Below are positions 44,614-53,918 of a stretch of 64,000 bases of DNA, in pieces (the first letter of the stretch is position 1; every line of letters begins with the position of its first letter). The position numbers were made by a program, and so were the translations under genes. The DNA lies in assembly GCF_009765975.1 (NCBI RefSeq), contig NZ_LMUJ01000072.1, positions 11,838 to 75,837 on the forward strand, read 5' to 3'. The notes below the pieces were generated by a model. It was not told the DNA's origin and did not search any database. It worked only from the letters and a program-made list of their open reading frames with translations. This DNA is from Acidisphaera sp. S103. Lineage in GTDB: Bacteria > Pseudomonadota > Alphaproteobacteria > Acetobacterales > Acetobacteraceae.

Positions 44614-46950
44614 ATGACGCTGACTGCGGCGCATATCGACCCGCCGGTCGAAGATCCCGTCAGCAACGTTCTCAAATGGGTGCTGCTCGTCGTCGCCATC
44701 GCCACGTTTGGTCTGCTTGCCTGGGCGACGGTGGAGACTTACCGCACAGCACCACCGCAGCCGGAGCGCTTCGTCGCCACGGACGGGACCGTGCTGATGA
44801 CGGACGACGACATCGTGGCCGGCAAAGGCGGCTTCCAGAAAGCCGACCTGATGGATTACGGCAGCCTCTACGGCATGGGCTCCTATTATGGCGAGGACTA
44901 CACCGCCTCGACCCTGGTGCGGCTGGGCACGGAGACGCAGAACAATGTCGCCATGGCGACTACCAGGAAGGCGTTCGCGGTACTCACCACGGACCAGCAG
45001 ACCGCGGCGACCACGGTCATGCAGCACGATCTGCAGAGCATTGATCTGACGAAGACAGAAGTGGTGCTGCCGCCGCCCGTAGCGGCCGCCATCGTCAGTG
45101 TGCGCGATGATCTCGCCAAGTCGCTCAACGTCGCCAATCCTCCTGCGGGCTGGACGCCGGCCTACAGCCTGAACCCGCAACTCGCGCGCCAGACCGCGGA
45201 TTTCCTAGTATTTTCCGCGCTTACGACAGTCGCCCGGCGGCCGGGCGTAACCTGGTCCTGGACGGAGAACTGGCCCTTTGAACCGCTGGTCGGCAACACC
45301 CCCACCACCAACACCTTCCGGTGGACCTGGATCAGCTTCTGCTTCACCTTCTTCGCCTTTGGCGTGGTGCTGTTCATCTACGAATTCTTCCTGAACAACC
45401 CCGACGCCGCGCCGATGGATCCGGTGCTGGCGACTTTCCGGCCGCTGACGCCGAGCCAGAAGCGGATTGGCAAATATTTTCTTGTCGTCGCCGCGTTGCT
45501 GCTGGTCCAGATCCTGGCCGGCACGATCATGGCGCACTCCTATTATGATCGAACGAGCTTCTACGGCATCGCGATCAACGACCTCCTACCCTTCAACTTC
45601 TTGCGCGACGTCCATATCCAGGCGCCGATCGTCTGGATCGGCCTGTCGTGGATCGGGGCGGCGCTATTTCTCGCCCCCGCCATCGCCGGCGGCCAGGAAG
45701 CGAAAGGCCAGCACTGGCTGGTGGATTTCCTGTTCTGGGTGACGCTGCTGGTCGTGGCGGGTGCGCTGATCGGCGACTATCTCGGCATCATGGGGGTAAT
45801 CGACCAGAACTGGTTCTGGTTCGGCAACCAGGGTCTCTCCTACATCCAGCTCGGGCGCTTCTGGCAGATCGGATTCTTCATCGGTTTGGCGCTGTGGAGC
45901 CTGCTGGTGATGCGCGCGCTGTGGCCGGGCACGGCGCTTTGGCGCACGGCGGCGGGCCAGTTCTGGACCGGGCGCATCCGCATGGAGCACCTGATCTGGG
46001 CTTCCACCATCAATATTGCTGTCCTCTACGTGTTCGGCATGATCCCGCTCACCGGCATCGAGAAGTCTTTCACGCTCACCGACTTCTGGCGCTGGTGGGT
46101 GGTCCATCTCTGGGTCGAGCAGTCCTTCGAGTTCTTCGCCGCCGCCATGAGCGCCTATCTCCTGATGTCTGTTGGCTTGGTTTCCCGCAAGCTCGCCGAA
46201 CGGGCGACCTATTTCGAGATCATCTTGATTTTCCTCGGCGGCGTCATCGGCACCGGCCATCACCTTTATTGGGCCGGCGGTCCCAGCATGTGGGTGCCGA
46301 TGGGGAGCATGTTCTCCTTCATCGAGGTGTTGCCGCTGGTGCTGCTGATCATCGAGGCGATCAATCACTACCGCCTCATCAAGGCGCATCAGGAGTTCAA
46401 ATACCGGCTGGCCTACACTTATGTCATCGGGGCGGCGTTCTGGAATTTCGTCGGCGCCGGCGTGTTCGGCGGCGGCACGCTCAATGCGCCGCTGGTGAAC
46501 TACTACGAGCACGGCACCTTCCTGACGCTCAACCATGCCCATACCGCGCTGTTCGGCGCGTTTGGCGAACTGGCGATCGGGCTGATCTACTTCTGCCTGC
46601 GGTACATCGCCGCCGATCGGCAGCGCTTCAGCGAGAAGGTCGGGCTGTGGGCCTTCTGGCTCTACAATGGCGGGCTGGTGCTGTGGATACTGCTCAACTT
46701 CTTCCCGATCGGTTGGGCGCAGCTCGACGCCGTCTATGAGCATGGCCTTGCCTACGCCCGCAGCAGCACCTTCTACGACACGACCCTGTTTTGGCAGTGG
46801 ATGCGGCTGCCGGGCGATGTGCTGTTTGCGGTCGGCGCGTTGCTGATGGCGTGGGACTTTATCGTCAAGCTGCGCCCGCTCTATCCGCAGGCGGTCGATC
46901 GTCTGATCTTCCGCAAGCCGCTGCTGTCGGCTTCGGAACCGGCGGAATGA
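44614..46950 (+). CDS. norZ: Quinol-dependent nitric oxide reductase (qNOR)
   Basis: A 778-residue single-chain NO reductase. The N-terminal membrane segment VLKWVLLVVAIATFGLLAWA is followed by a large periplasmic extension (to about residue 225) that is found only in quinol-type enzymes. The rest has the haem-copper-oxidase-like fold: RDVHIQAPIVWIGLSWIGAA, VVHLWVEQSFEFFAAAMSAY, GVIGTGHHLYWAG with the paired histidines, and LNHAHTALFGAFGELAIG. Reduces 2 NO to N2O at the inner membrane, giving NO detoxification or a step of denitrification. No other denitrification gene is present, so detoxification is more likely. The next gene overlaps its stop. Confidence 0.92.
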   Translation: MTLTAAHIDPPVEDPVSNVLKWVLLVVAIATFGLLAWATVETYRTAPPQPERFVATDGTVLMTDDDIVAGKGGFQKADLMDYGSLYGMGSYYGEDYTASTLVRLGTETQNNVAMATTRKAFAVLTTDQQTAATTVMQHDLQSIDLTKTEVVLPPPVAAAIVSVRDDLAKSLNVANPPAGWTPAYSLNPQLARQTADFLVFSALTTVARRPGVTWSWTENWPFEPLVGNTPTTNTFRWTWISFCFTFFAFGVVLFIYEFFLNNPDAAPMDPVLATFRPLTPSQKRIGKYFLVVAALLLVQILAGTIMAHSYYDRTSFYGIAINDLLPFNFLRDVHIQAPIVWIGLSWIGAALFLAPAIAGGQEAKGQHWLVDFLFWVTLLVVAGALIGDYLGIMGVIDQNWFWFGNQGLSYIQLGRFWQIGFFIGLALWSLLVMRALWPGTALWRTAAGQFWTGRIRMEHLIWASTINIAVLYVFGMIPLTGIEKSFTLTDFWRWWVVHLWVEQSFEFFAAAMSAYLLMSVGLVSRKLAERATYFEIILIFLGGVIGTGHHLYWAGGPSMWVPMGSMFSFIEVLPLVLLIIEAINHYRLIKAHQEFKYRLAYTYVIGAAFWNFVGAGVFGGGTLNAPLVNYYEHGTFLTLNHAHTALFGAFGELAIGLIYFCLRYIAADRQRFSEKVGLWAFWLYNGGLVLWILLNFFPIGWAQLDAVYEHGLAYARSSTFYDTTLFWQWMRLPGDVLFAVGALLMAWDFIVKLRPLYPQAVDRLIFRKPLLSASEPAE

Positions 46951-47198
46951 CAATGACCAGCCGCACGCTCGATATCCGGCCGATGTCAAAGCGATGGGGA
47001 AGCTTCACCTCAAATCGGCGCATAGTGCTCAATGTGGACCTGGTGCGGGCCAGTCCGCGATTGATCGACTACGTGATTTGCCACGAACTGGCGCATGCCT
47101 TTTATCCAGACCACGGCGAGGGCTGGCGCAACCTCCTCGACACTGTGATGCCTGATTGGATGACCCGAAAGGCGGAATTGGAAAGTTCGTTGCGTTGA
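46947..47198 (+). CDS. Mini-metalloprotease, YgjP-like core
   Basis: An 83-residue protein starting MTMTSRTLDIRPMSKRWGSF in an ATGA overlap with norZ. It has the KRWGSFTSNRRIVLNVDLVR strand and the zinc motif HELAHAFYPDHG, the third ligand being the histidine of DHG. Full YgjP proteins have about 230 residues, so only the catalytic core is present. It could be a functional minimal protease or the tail of a truncated gene, but the clean coupling argues that it is translated. Confidence 0.6.
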   Translation: MTMTSRTLDIRPMSKRWGSFTSNRRIVLNVDLVRASPRLIDYVICHELAHAFYPDHGEGWRNLLDTVMPDWMTRKAELESSLR

Positions 47199-47597
47199 GA
47201 TGGCTGTCGGACCACTATCATCGAGCGGTTGCCAGATTCTCTGCGGCTGGTCCTGCCGATGCGCCTAGCAAGCGGGAGTGCTGAACGATGAGCTTCGTAT
47301 CCGCCTCGCAGCCGGCGCGGGGGAAGCGCCCGGGGAAGCAAAATCACCCTTACTTTGGCCTTCGGGGAAGCCCGACGACGCCCAGCGCAAGCCTTCGCCC
47401 TGCTGCGCGGCCGTTTTCATCACACCCTCCGGCGCGGGCGGAAAACCGGGCTTTAGGGACTGCATACATGCCGAAGGTAGCCGAAAACCCGCTACTTCCT
47501 GCTTTCTACTGCTTCCCCGGCTTTCGTGCCGGGGACGGGGAAGCAGAATCGGCCCCGAAGGACCACTCCTGATCCCTTGATTTCATTTAGAAAATCG
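47199..47597. other. Intergenic region, no gene recognised
   Basis: About 400 bases with several GGGGAAG motifs (47330-47345, 47363-47370, 47530-47545) but no protein or RNA I can identify. It is the boundary between accessory and core-type gene content. Confidence 0.4.
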
Positions 47598-47646
47598 GGA
47601 GCGGGCGAAGGGATTCGAACCCTCGACCCCAACCTTGGCAAGGTTG
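47598..47646 (-). pseudogene. 3' half of tRNA-Gly (GCC)
   Basis: The minus strand gives an anticodon arm with CAACCTTGCCAAGGTTG (anticodon GCC), a normal variable region, a T arm GAGGGTTCGAATCCCTT and the acceptor 3' strand CGCCCGC ending TCC. The 5' half (acceptor 5' strand and D arm) is absent: the bases before the anticodon arm are unrelated. It is not a functional tRNA. Such 3' halves are typical remnants of integration at tRNA genes. Confidence 0.8.
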
Positions 47647-47685
47647 TGCTGCAGCCCTCCGCAAACTGGGTGGCGCCAGCAACCA

Positions 47686-47711
47686 CCGTTCTAATAGGAA
47701 TCCTAGAACGG
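47686..47711 (-). terminator. Hairpin downstream of tRNA-Thr
   Basis: CCGTTCTA and TAGAACGG are perfectly complementary around ATAGGAATCC, whose own TAGGA/TCCTA can also pair. It lies about 30 bases after the 3' end of the leftward tRNA-Thr gene. No clear T run follows. Confidence 0.45.
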
Positions 47712-47742
47712 TAGCGGCCGGCTAATGCTTTGATTTAGCTGG

Positions 47743-47814
<72 letters not shown>

Positions 47815-47877
47815 AGCATGTGCGGGCCACGCTATACAGTCCCCCCGCACCGCAAGCAACCAGCTATAACCGTCCGC

Positions 47878-48327
47878 ATGATCCCAGACCCGATGCAAAA
47901 CGCGCTCGACGAGGCCAGGGCGGCCGCCGAGCGCGGTGAAATCCCGGTCGGCGCCGTGGTTCTTGGCCCCGACGGCGAGGTCATCGCAGGTGCGGGCAAC
48001 CGGACCGAAGCCGACAGCGACCCCACCGCGCACGCGGAAATCCTGGCATTGCGGGCCGCCGCGGCAATCCGGAAAAGCCCTCGCCTGCCGGATTGTGACC
48101 TGGTCGTCACACTGGAGCCCTGCCCGATGTGCGCCCACGCCATCAGCCTGTTCCGTGTCCGCCGGCTGATCTTCGGCGCCTACGACCCCAAGGGCGGTGG
48201 AGTCGATCACGGCGCCCGAATATTCGACGCGCCGTCCTGCCACCACCGTCCCGACATCGTCGGCGGCGTGCGCGAGACGGAAGCGGCGACATTGCTGCGC
48301 GACTTTTTCCAGGCGAAGCGGCAATAA
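47878..48327 (+). CDS. tadA: tRNA(adenine-34) deaminase
   Basis: A 149-residue cytidine-deaminase-fold protein with the zinc and catalytic motif TAHAEILALR (H and proton-donor E) and the zinc cysteines in PCPMCAHAI. It converts A34 of tRNA-Arg(ACG) to inosine. The ATG at 47878 gives a standard TadA N-terminus (MQNALDEARAAAERGEIPVG a few residues in). An upstream in-frame ATG at 47818 overlaps the tRNA-Thr region and is unlikely. Confidence 0.88.
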   Translation: MIPDPMQNALDEARAAAERGEIPVGAVVLGPDGEVIAGAGNRTEADSDPTAHAEILALRAAAAIRKSPRLPDCDLVVTLEPCPMCAHAISLFRVRRLIFGAYDPKGGGVDHGARIFDAPSCHHRPDIVGGVRETEAATLLRDFFQAKRQ

Positions 48328-48333
48328 GCCGGC

Positions 48334-50394
48334 ATGCCGTCAGCTTCCTTTTCCAGTGCGCCAGACCTCGCGCGCCTGCCGATCGTCGTCAACGCTCGGG
48401 CAATCAGCCTGTCGGAGGGCATTCGCGCGGGGCTTTCGGTGGCGGTCATCATTGCGCTGAACGAATATCTGGCGTTCGCGCCGTTGCGGGAGGCAGCGTT
48501 GGCGGCGTTGCTGACCTGCATCTGCGACCCGGGCGGGCCGATCCGCCGGCGTGTCCCGGTGCTGCTGACATTTGCCCTGCTGGGCGCGGCCGTGACGGCT
48601 GGGTTCGGTCTGCTGCGGGAATTTGGCCCCGCGGTGGCGCTGCCGCTGGGGGTGTTCGGGCTGTTTTGCTCTTCCTTCGTGCGGATTTACGGCCAGGCGC
48701 CGCAGCAGTTGGGCGCGTTGCTGGCGACGGTGCAGATATTATCGCTGGACCGGGGCAATTCCAGCCTGACGGAGGCCGGCATCTTGGCGGCTTCGTTCAT
48801 CGCCGGGGCACTGTGGGCGATTCTGCTGACCATGGTGATATGGCGCATTCATCCGTTCCTGCCGGCTCGGCGGGCGGTCGGCGAGGCGTATCGCAAATTA
48901 TCCGAGCTGGCCGGCGACCTGCACGCGCTGGTGCGGGCGCCAGCCATCTCCGATGCCGCGTGGGAGGCCCATGCCCGTATCCATCGGCGCGCCGCCCGCG
49001 ACGCGATCGAGGCCGCCAGGACAGTCGTCATGGACACGCTGCGCGCACGCGGGGCGGTGAGCAATCGAGCCGCCCAGGCGGTGATCCGGCTGGAGACGGC
49101 AGACCAGATTTTTGGCAGCCTGATCGCGCTGAGCGATCTGCTGGAGCACGCGTCACCGTCCGAACGGCACGTGGCAGAGCGGGTGTTGCGGCGGATGCGG
49201 CCGCTGTTGCTGATCCTCGGCCGGGGCATAGTCACCGACGATCCGGATGCGCATCACCGCATCGACCGGTCTATCGACGCGATCGTGGAGGGATTGGGTG
49301 CCCTGCCGGATGGCGCGCCGTTGTGGGCCATCGTCGACCGGATCACCGAGCGGCTGCGGATCGCGCATACGCTGGCGGTGCCGGCGAACTTGGCTCCGGG
49401 GGTCGATGCCAGCGGGCGAGCGATGCCGTTCTGGCCTCAGATGATACGGCCGCTGCGGGCGAATCTGGATTGGAAGTCCCCTGCCCTGCGCCATGCGGTG
49501 CGCACCGGCGTTGTCTCGGCACTGCCTTTGGCGTTCACGATGTTCTGGTTCACGCCGTACGATCACTGGCTGACGATGACCGTGGTGGCGACAATGCAGC
49601 CATACTATTCGCTGACCTATACGCGGGCGATCGAGCGCATTGCCGGCACCGCCGCCGGCGGAATCGTTGCCGCGGTGGTGGGACTGGTTTGCACGACTCC
49701 GCTGGCGATCGCGGGGGCGATGTTTCCACTGGCGATGCTGGCGTTCGCGGTGCGGGCGGTCAGTTTCGGGCTGTTCATGATGGCGCTGACGCCGCTGGTG
49801 GTACTGCTGGTGGAAACTGGCACGCCCGGAACCGACGAATGGATGATCGCCTTCGTCCGCGCCGCGTTCACCATCCTGGGCGGGCTGATCGCCGTGGGCG
49901 CGAATTTCGCGCTGTGGCCGAGCCGGGAGCCGGATCTGGTGGCGGCGGAGGTGAAGAACGCGATCGCCGCGCACGGTGCCTATGCCGAGGCGGATTTCTC
50001 CGCGCTGCTGGGCGACTCCACCGGTGCGGCCCTTGGGCCGGCTCGACGGGCGGCAGGGGTGGCGAGCAATGCGCTGGAGGCACTGATCACGCGCGCGCTG
50101 CTGGAGCCGGGGACAAAGCAGCGGGACGCGCTGGAGGCGGCGATGGTGGTCGATGCGGCGCTACGGCGGTGCGCCGGGCGGTTGGCGCGGCTTCAGCACG
50201 ATCCCCTGGTGGCCTCGGGCACGCCGGCGCCGGTTTTGCGGGTGTGGCGGGATTGGATCGGCATGTCGATGCGGCTGCTGGCGTCGGGACGGACGGACCT
50301 GCCGCCTCGGCCCGGCGGGACGGAAAATGATACGTTGGCGCGATTGGCTCGACAGATCGAGCTGATGGCGGGGGCGATGGAGCGACTGCGATAG
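48334..50394 (+). CDS. FUSC-family inner-membrane protein (AaeB/YccS-like)
   Basis: A 686-residue protein with the two-block FUSC layout: a first hydrophobic block at residues 25-165, a soluble alpha-helical region, and a second membrane block about 390-540 with YDHWLTMTVVATMQPYYSLT followed by ERIAGTAAGGIVAAVVGL. This region is the conserved FUSC signature. Family members export aromatic acids or fusaric acid, usually with a membrane-fusion partner, which is not encoded here. Starts six bases after tadA. Confidence 0.83.
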   Translation: MPSASFSSAPDLARLPIVVNARAISLSEGIRAGLSVAVIIALNEYLAFAPLREAALAALLTCICDPGGPIRRRVPVLLTFALLGAAVTAGFGLLREFGPAVALPLGVFGLFCSSFVRIYGQAPQQLGALLATVQILSLDRGNSSLTEAGILAASFIAGALWAILLTMVIWRIHPFLPARRAVGEAYRKLSELAGDLHALVRAPAISDAAWEAHARIHRRAARDAIEAARTVVMDTLRARGAVSNRAAQAVIRLETADQIFGSLIALSDLLEHASPSERHVAERVLRRMRPLLLILGRGIVTDDPDAHHRIDRSIDAIVEGLGALPDGAPLWAIVDRITERLRIAHTLAVPANLAPGVDASGRAMPFWPQMIRPLRANLDWKSPALRHAVRTGVVSALPLAFTMFWFTPYDHWLTMTVVATMQPYYSLTYTRAIERIAGTAAGGIVAAVVGLVCTTPLAIAGAMFPLAMLAFAVRAVSFGLFMMALTPLVVLLVETGTPGTDEWMIAFVRAAFTILGGLIAVGANFALWPSREPDLVAAEVKNAIAAHGAYAEADFSALLGDSTGAALGPARRAAGVASNALEALITRALLEPGTKQRDALEAAMVVDAALRRCAGRLARLQHDPLVASGTPAPVLRVWRDWIGMSMRLLASGRTDLPPRPGGTENDTLARLARQIELMAGAMERLR

Positions 50395-50721
50395 GGGCGG
50401 GGCGAAGGGCTGCAAGGCGTCATGGAGGGCTTTAAGACCCCTCCCCGTGTCCGCCGCGGGTTCTCAGGGCCGCCGACGCTGGTGGTGCGGAGGGTGTTGA
50501 GGCGCACGGGGGTTGCGATAAGGGCATGACCTGCCCCGTGTTGTGGTCGGGCCATCCATGCCTTGGCCGCGTTTCGGATAGAATGTCGTGGGTGGCCAGG
50601 CTAAGCCCCATGACCATCAGAACAAGCGATGGGCGGAGAATGGCTGGCCAGATCGGCCGCGGCTTAGCCCCCGTGGGCCAAGCTCGGCCCGGCTATCCGC
50701 GCTTCACCCGCCGATGCGAAG

Positions 50722-50744
50722 ATGGCCGGGAGATACCCGGCCAT
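50722..50744. terminator. Terminator-like hairpin
   Basis: ATGGCCGGG and CCCGGCCAT pair perfectly around AGATA, in the convergent space between the FUSC gene and atpF. It could stop transcription from either side, though no T run is present. Confidence 0.45.
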
Positions 50745-50784
50745 AACGGTGAGAACGCGCCGAACCATGACACAGGGACAGGCC

Positions 50785-50804
50785 GGTGCCTTCGTTCCGG
50801 CACC
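50785..50804. terminator. Terminator-like hairpin after the ATP synthase operon
   Basis: GGTGCC and GGCACC pair around an 8-base loop, about 30 bases beyond the leftward atpF stop. A weaker candidate than the stem at 50722. Confidence 0.3.
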
Positions 50805-50831
50805 TACGGGCGGTGAAGCCCTCGGCCCGCC

Positions 50832-51347
50832 TCAGGCCGCCCGGCGGGCGGCCAGTGCCGTCGGCAATTGGGTGATCGCGTGGTCGATCAGCAGCGAATC
50901 CGCGTCGGTGGTCAGGCCTTCGGCCAGCACATGCCGAGCGGCGGTGGTCGCGATATCGGCGGCGGCGAGACGGACGTCGTCGACGGCGGCCTTTTCGGCG
51001 GCGGCGATCCGGTCGATCGCCATTTGCTCACGACGCTTGGCGGACGCTTCGGCTTCGGCGGCGGCGGCGGTGGTCAACCGGCTGGCTTCGGCACGCGCCC
51101 CCTCGATCAGCGCCTTTGCATCGGCCAACGCATCCGCACGCTGCTTTTCGGCATCGCGCAGCATCGCCTCGGCTTCCCGGCGTAGCCTTGAGGCTTCCTC
51201 GAGTTCCGCCTTCACGTTGACGGCTCGGGCATCGAGAATGCCGGCCAGCGCGCCCCACAGCTTCTTCCCGAACAGGATGAAGAACAGGAAAAACGCCAGG
51301 ACAACCCAGTTTCTGGGTTCGGCGAAGAAGCTTGCCTCGGGGTGCAT
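50832..51347 (-). CDS. atpF: ATP synthase F0 subunit b
   Basis: A 171-residue b subunit: a short N-terminal segment, one membrane helix (WVVLAFFLFFILFGKKLW) and a long charged helix with LDARAVNVKAELEEASRLRR. It forms part of the peripheral stalk with b'. It is the last gene of the leftward atpI-B-E-F'-F operon. The F1 genes are elsewhere, as usual in alphaproteobacteria. Confidence 0.93.
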   Translation of the reverse strand: MHPEASFFAEPRNWVVLAFFLFFILFGKKLWGALAGILDARAVNVKAELEEASRLRREAEAMLRDAEKQRADALADAKALIEGARAEASRLTTAAAAEAEASAKRREQMAIDRIAAAEKAAVDDVRLAAADIATTAARHVLAEGLTTDADSLLIDHAITQLPTALAARRAA

Positions 51348-51363
51348 GATGCTCTGCTCCTAT

Positions 51364-51945
51364 TCAGCCGATACCGCGAGCGGCGAGGGCCGACCCGATC
51401 GCGGTATCCAGACGGCCGGCATCCGGCGCCGTCCCGGTCAATCGGGTGACCACCGTCGTCGCGGTTTCCGTGGCCACCTGGCGTAACGCACTCATTGCCG
51501 AAACACGGGCCTGGGCGATCTGCGCTTCCGAATCCTGCAACCGCTTTTCCAACCTTGCGTTCAGCGCCTCGGCTTGCTCCGCGGCTTTCTTCTTCGCCTC
51601 GTCCAGGGCGGCATTGATCGCCGCCTGAGCCTCGGCCCGCGCCTTGGCAGTCGCCTGATCGGCTTCCGCCATGCCGGCATCGGCACTGGCCTTGGCCGCG
51701 CGGGCCTCATCCAGGTCCCTGGCGATCTTCGTCCCCCGCTCCTCCAGCACCGATGCCACCAGCGGCAACCCGGCGCGGGAAAGAATCCAGTAAAGCAGCG
51801 CGAAAATGATCGCGCCCCAAACCACCTGGCTGGTCGTCAGCGGCGTGCTGAAGTCGAGCTGAGGCATCCCTTCCGCCATCGCGGCGACGGGCAGCATCGA
51901 CAAACCCGTTCCCAGTAGCGGTATGGTCCAGCGGGACAGTTTCAT
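51364..51945 (-). CDS. atpF': ATP synthase F0 subunit b'
   Basis: About 193 residues. The N-terminus MKLSRWTIPLLGTGLSMLPV is followed by MPQLDFSTPLTTSQVVWGAI, the usual b' start with its membrane helix, then a long coiled helix rich in Ala, Glu and Lys. The ATG at 51945 is chosen over one 14 codons upstream because the longer form adds unrelated residues. The hydrophobic leader before MPQLDF is longer than in many b' subunits. Confidence 0.9.
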   Translation of the reverse strand: MKLSRWTIPLLGTGLSMLPVAAMAEGMPQLDFSTPLTTSQVVWGAIIFALLYWILSRAGLPLVASVLEERGTKIARDLDEARAAKASADAGMAEADQATAKARAEAQAAINAALDEAKKKAAEQAEALNARLEKRLQDSEAQIAQARVSAMSALRQVATETATTVVTRLTGTAPDAGRLDTAIGSALAARGIG

Positions 51946-52004
51946 AGTGCCTGCCGAACGCGCTTGGACTTTCTTCGAACAAAGCATGAGCGCGTTCGCC
52001 TTTG

Positions 52005-52229
52005 TCAGACGAAGAGAATGATGAAGGCGATAACCAGGGCGTACAGCGCGACGGCTTCCGTCAGCGCGAAGCCCAAGATCGCGAGCCCGAACACCCGGTC
52101 GCGCGCGGCGGGATTGCGGGCCACGCTGGAGACGAGGGCGGCGAAAATGTTGCCGATGCCGACGCCGACGCCCGCGAGAGCGATCACGGCAAGACCGGCA
52201 CCAATCATCTTGGCGGAAGCGAGATCCAT
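52005..52229 (-). CDS. atpE: ATP synthase F0 subunit c
   Basis: A 74-residue two-helix proteolipid with the Gly-rich first helix ([20 protein letters not shown]), the polar loop with RNPAARD and the proton-carrying Glu in helix two ([17 protein letters not shown]). It forms the rotating c ring. Located between atpB and atpF'. Confidence 0.96.
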   Translation of the reverse strand: MDLASAKMIGAGLAVIALAGVGVGIGNIFAALVSSVARNPAARDRVFGLAILGFALTEAVALYALVIAFIILFV

Positions 52230-52305
52230 AGTTCTATTTCCTTTCGATTATCCAGCGCGCGGGCTGAGACGTCAGCCCGGTTGTTCAGGGGTTGAGAAGT
52301 GACAC

Positions 52306-53064
52306 TCAGTGCAGGTGAACCGCGTCATGCAGATAGATGCAGGTCAACACCGCAAACACATAAGCCTGCAGAACCGCCACCAGCAGTTCGAACCCGATCA
52401 GGATGGTATTGAGCCCGAACGACAGTCCGGCCGGGAAGTAGCCCAGCCATCCCAGACCGCTCAGCATGATGATAAAGGCGCCAAATACCTCCAGCATAAC
52501 ATGCCCAGCCATCATGTTGGCGAACAGGCGAACCGACAGGGAGATGACGCGCGAGAGGTAGGAGATCACCTCGATCACGACCAACAGCGGCGCCAGCACC
52601 ATCGGGATGCCCTGCGGCAGGAAGTAACTGAAGAAATGCAGCCCGTGTTCCTTGATCGCCACCGCCGTCACCAGCACGAATACCAGCAGGGCCAGCGCCA
52701 GCGTCACCATGATGTGGCTGGTGAAGGTGAAGAAATAGGGGAAGACGCCCAGCAGGTTGCCGAACAGGATGAAGAAGAACAGGGTGAACACGAACGGAAA
52801 GAATTTGCGGCCTTCCGGGCCGATCTGCTCGACGCACATCGACATCATGGACTCGTAGGCCAGTTCGGCCGCCGCCTGCAGCCGGCCCGGCACCATCGCC
52901 CGCGGCTTCATGCCAAACCACAGCAGGGCCAGCACCAACAGGCTGGCGACCACCATCATCAGGTTCGACTGGGTGAAATTCACCGAGGCGCCAATGCCGC
53001 CCAGGGCCGGATGAAGCTGGAACTGCCCCAGCGCGTCGATGCTGCTTGAACCCTCGGCCGCCAC
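52306..53064 (-). CDS. atpB: ATP synthase F0 subunit a
   Basis: A 252-residue membrane protein with the essential arginine in SLSVRLFANMMAGHVMLEVF and the C-terminal helix GFELLVAVLQAYVFAVLTCI. It forms the proton half-channels next to the c ring. It is 11 bases downstream of atpI. Confidence 0.96.
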   Translation of the reverse strand: MAAEGSSSIDALGQFQLHPALGGIGASVNFTQSNLMMVVASLLVLALLWFGMKPRAMVPGRLQAAAELAYESMMSMCVEQIGPEGRKFFPFVFTLFFFILFGNLLGVFPYFFTFTSHIMVTLALALLVFVLVTAVAIKEHGLHFFSYFLPQGIPMVLAPLLVVIEVISYLSRVISLSVRLFANMMAGHVMLEVFGAFIIMLSGLGWLGYFPAGLSFGLNTILIGFELLVAVLQAYVFAVLTCIYLHDAVHLH

Positions 53065-53075
53065 GCTGTGCGCTC

Positions 53076-53390
53076 CTACCCTCGATCAGACTGCTTTGGC
53101 GCGAACACACGCCAAAGGTTTGCCACGCCCGCCGCACCGCCCAGGGGGACGAACACCGCCGTCAGGATCGGGGTGGTGTGGAAAATCCGGTCCAGCCCGT
53201 AACCGATGGCGACCGCCACCACAAGAGCCGAAACCAACTCTACCCCAACCCGCGCGCCGATTCCCCACGCGGAGCCGCCAAGGCCATCCTGTCCGGGTGG
53301 CGTCGGCGGGGCGTCGAGACCCTGCTTGCTTCGGGCGACCTTCAGGCGATCCTCAAAAGAGGGCCCCGGGTCGCCGTCATCCTGACTCAT
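53076..53390 (-). CDS. atpI: ATP synthase protein I
   Basis: About 104 residues with two membrane helices (VGVELVSALVVAVAIGYGLD and FVPLGGAAGVANLWRVFA). The start MSQDDGDPGPSFEDRLKVAR has AGGAG about 7 bases upstream. AtpI helps assemble the c ring. First gene of the F0 operon. Confidence 0.9.
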   Translation of the reverse strand: MSQDDGDPGPSFEDRLKVARSKQGLDAPPTPPGQDGLGGSAWGIGARVGVELVSALVVAVAIGYGLDRIFHTTPILTAVFVPLGGAAGVANLWRVFAPKQSDRG

Positions 53391-53918
53391 GCTCGCTCCT
53401 GGCAACATTACATGCCGGAAAGCCGGCGCTTGCTACCGACGGGGGGGACGGGTGTCAAGAACGCTTGGTCGATTTGCCGCCCGGAATGAAACCCACCGTT
53501 GCCGGATGGCCACCGTGGCAGGCCTGCGCGAACCCGCCTCGATGCGCGATCGGCCGTCGTCCATGCCGTCGCGACGGCGGTTTGCGACCGTCGCACATTG
53601 CCCAATAGGACGATACGGCTGAATGGGGCCCAAACCGGCACACCGCGTAGCGGGCCGATCATGTCACAACAATTGGACTCAGGCTGGCCGTCACGACGGC
53701 GCCGGGATGTCAGGACAGATGTCCGGTGGATTGATTTGCCTGCTTTCCAACACGGAACCGAGATCATTGGTGATGCCTGCCGACAACAGACCGTGCCCCG
53801 CATCGTCGCTCACCAGCGCTTGATTACCAATTCGCTCCGCACCGCCAATGTTGCATGCGCGTGACACACGACAGCGCTCCCGCTTGCGTGATCTTGCAGA
53901 TTATAACAGGAGGAAATC
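53391..53918. other. Intergenic region, likely atp promoter
   Basis: About 530 bases between the leftward atpI and the rightward small membrane protein. No gene or repeat is recognised. Promoters for both directions must lie here. Confidence 0.4.

Larger units (their letters stand above)
50395..50831. other. Convergent intergenic region with hairpins
   Basis: About 440 bases between the converging FUSC and ATP-synthase genes. Two hairpins are present (50722-50744 and 50785-50804). No protein is recognised. Confidence 0.45.

Noticed and set aside
45664-46989. A 441-codon minus-strand frame opposite norZ
   Set aside because: Composition (His, Gln, Asp, Arg) is typical of antisense frames, and norZ is unambiguous.
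47526-47714. A 62-codon plus-strand frame containing GAGEGIRTLDPNLGKVV
   Set aside because: This is the well-known spurious translation of the strand opposite a tRNA gene, here the tRNA-Gly fragment.
48129-50330. A 733-codon open frame overlapping the FUSC gene in another frame
   Set aside because: Its product is rich in Arg, Gly and Pro without domains, and the FUSC frame has clear membrane blocks; high GC content keeps the shadow frame open.
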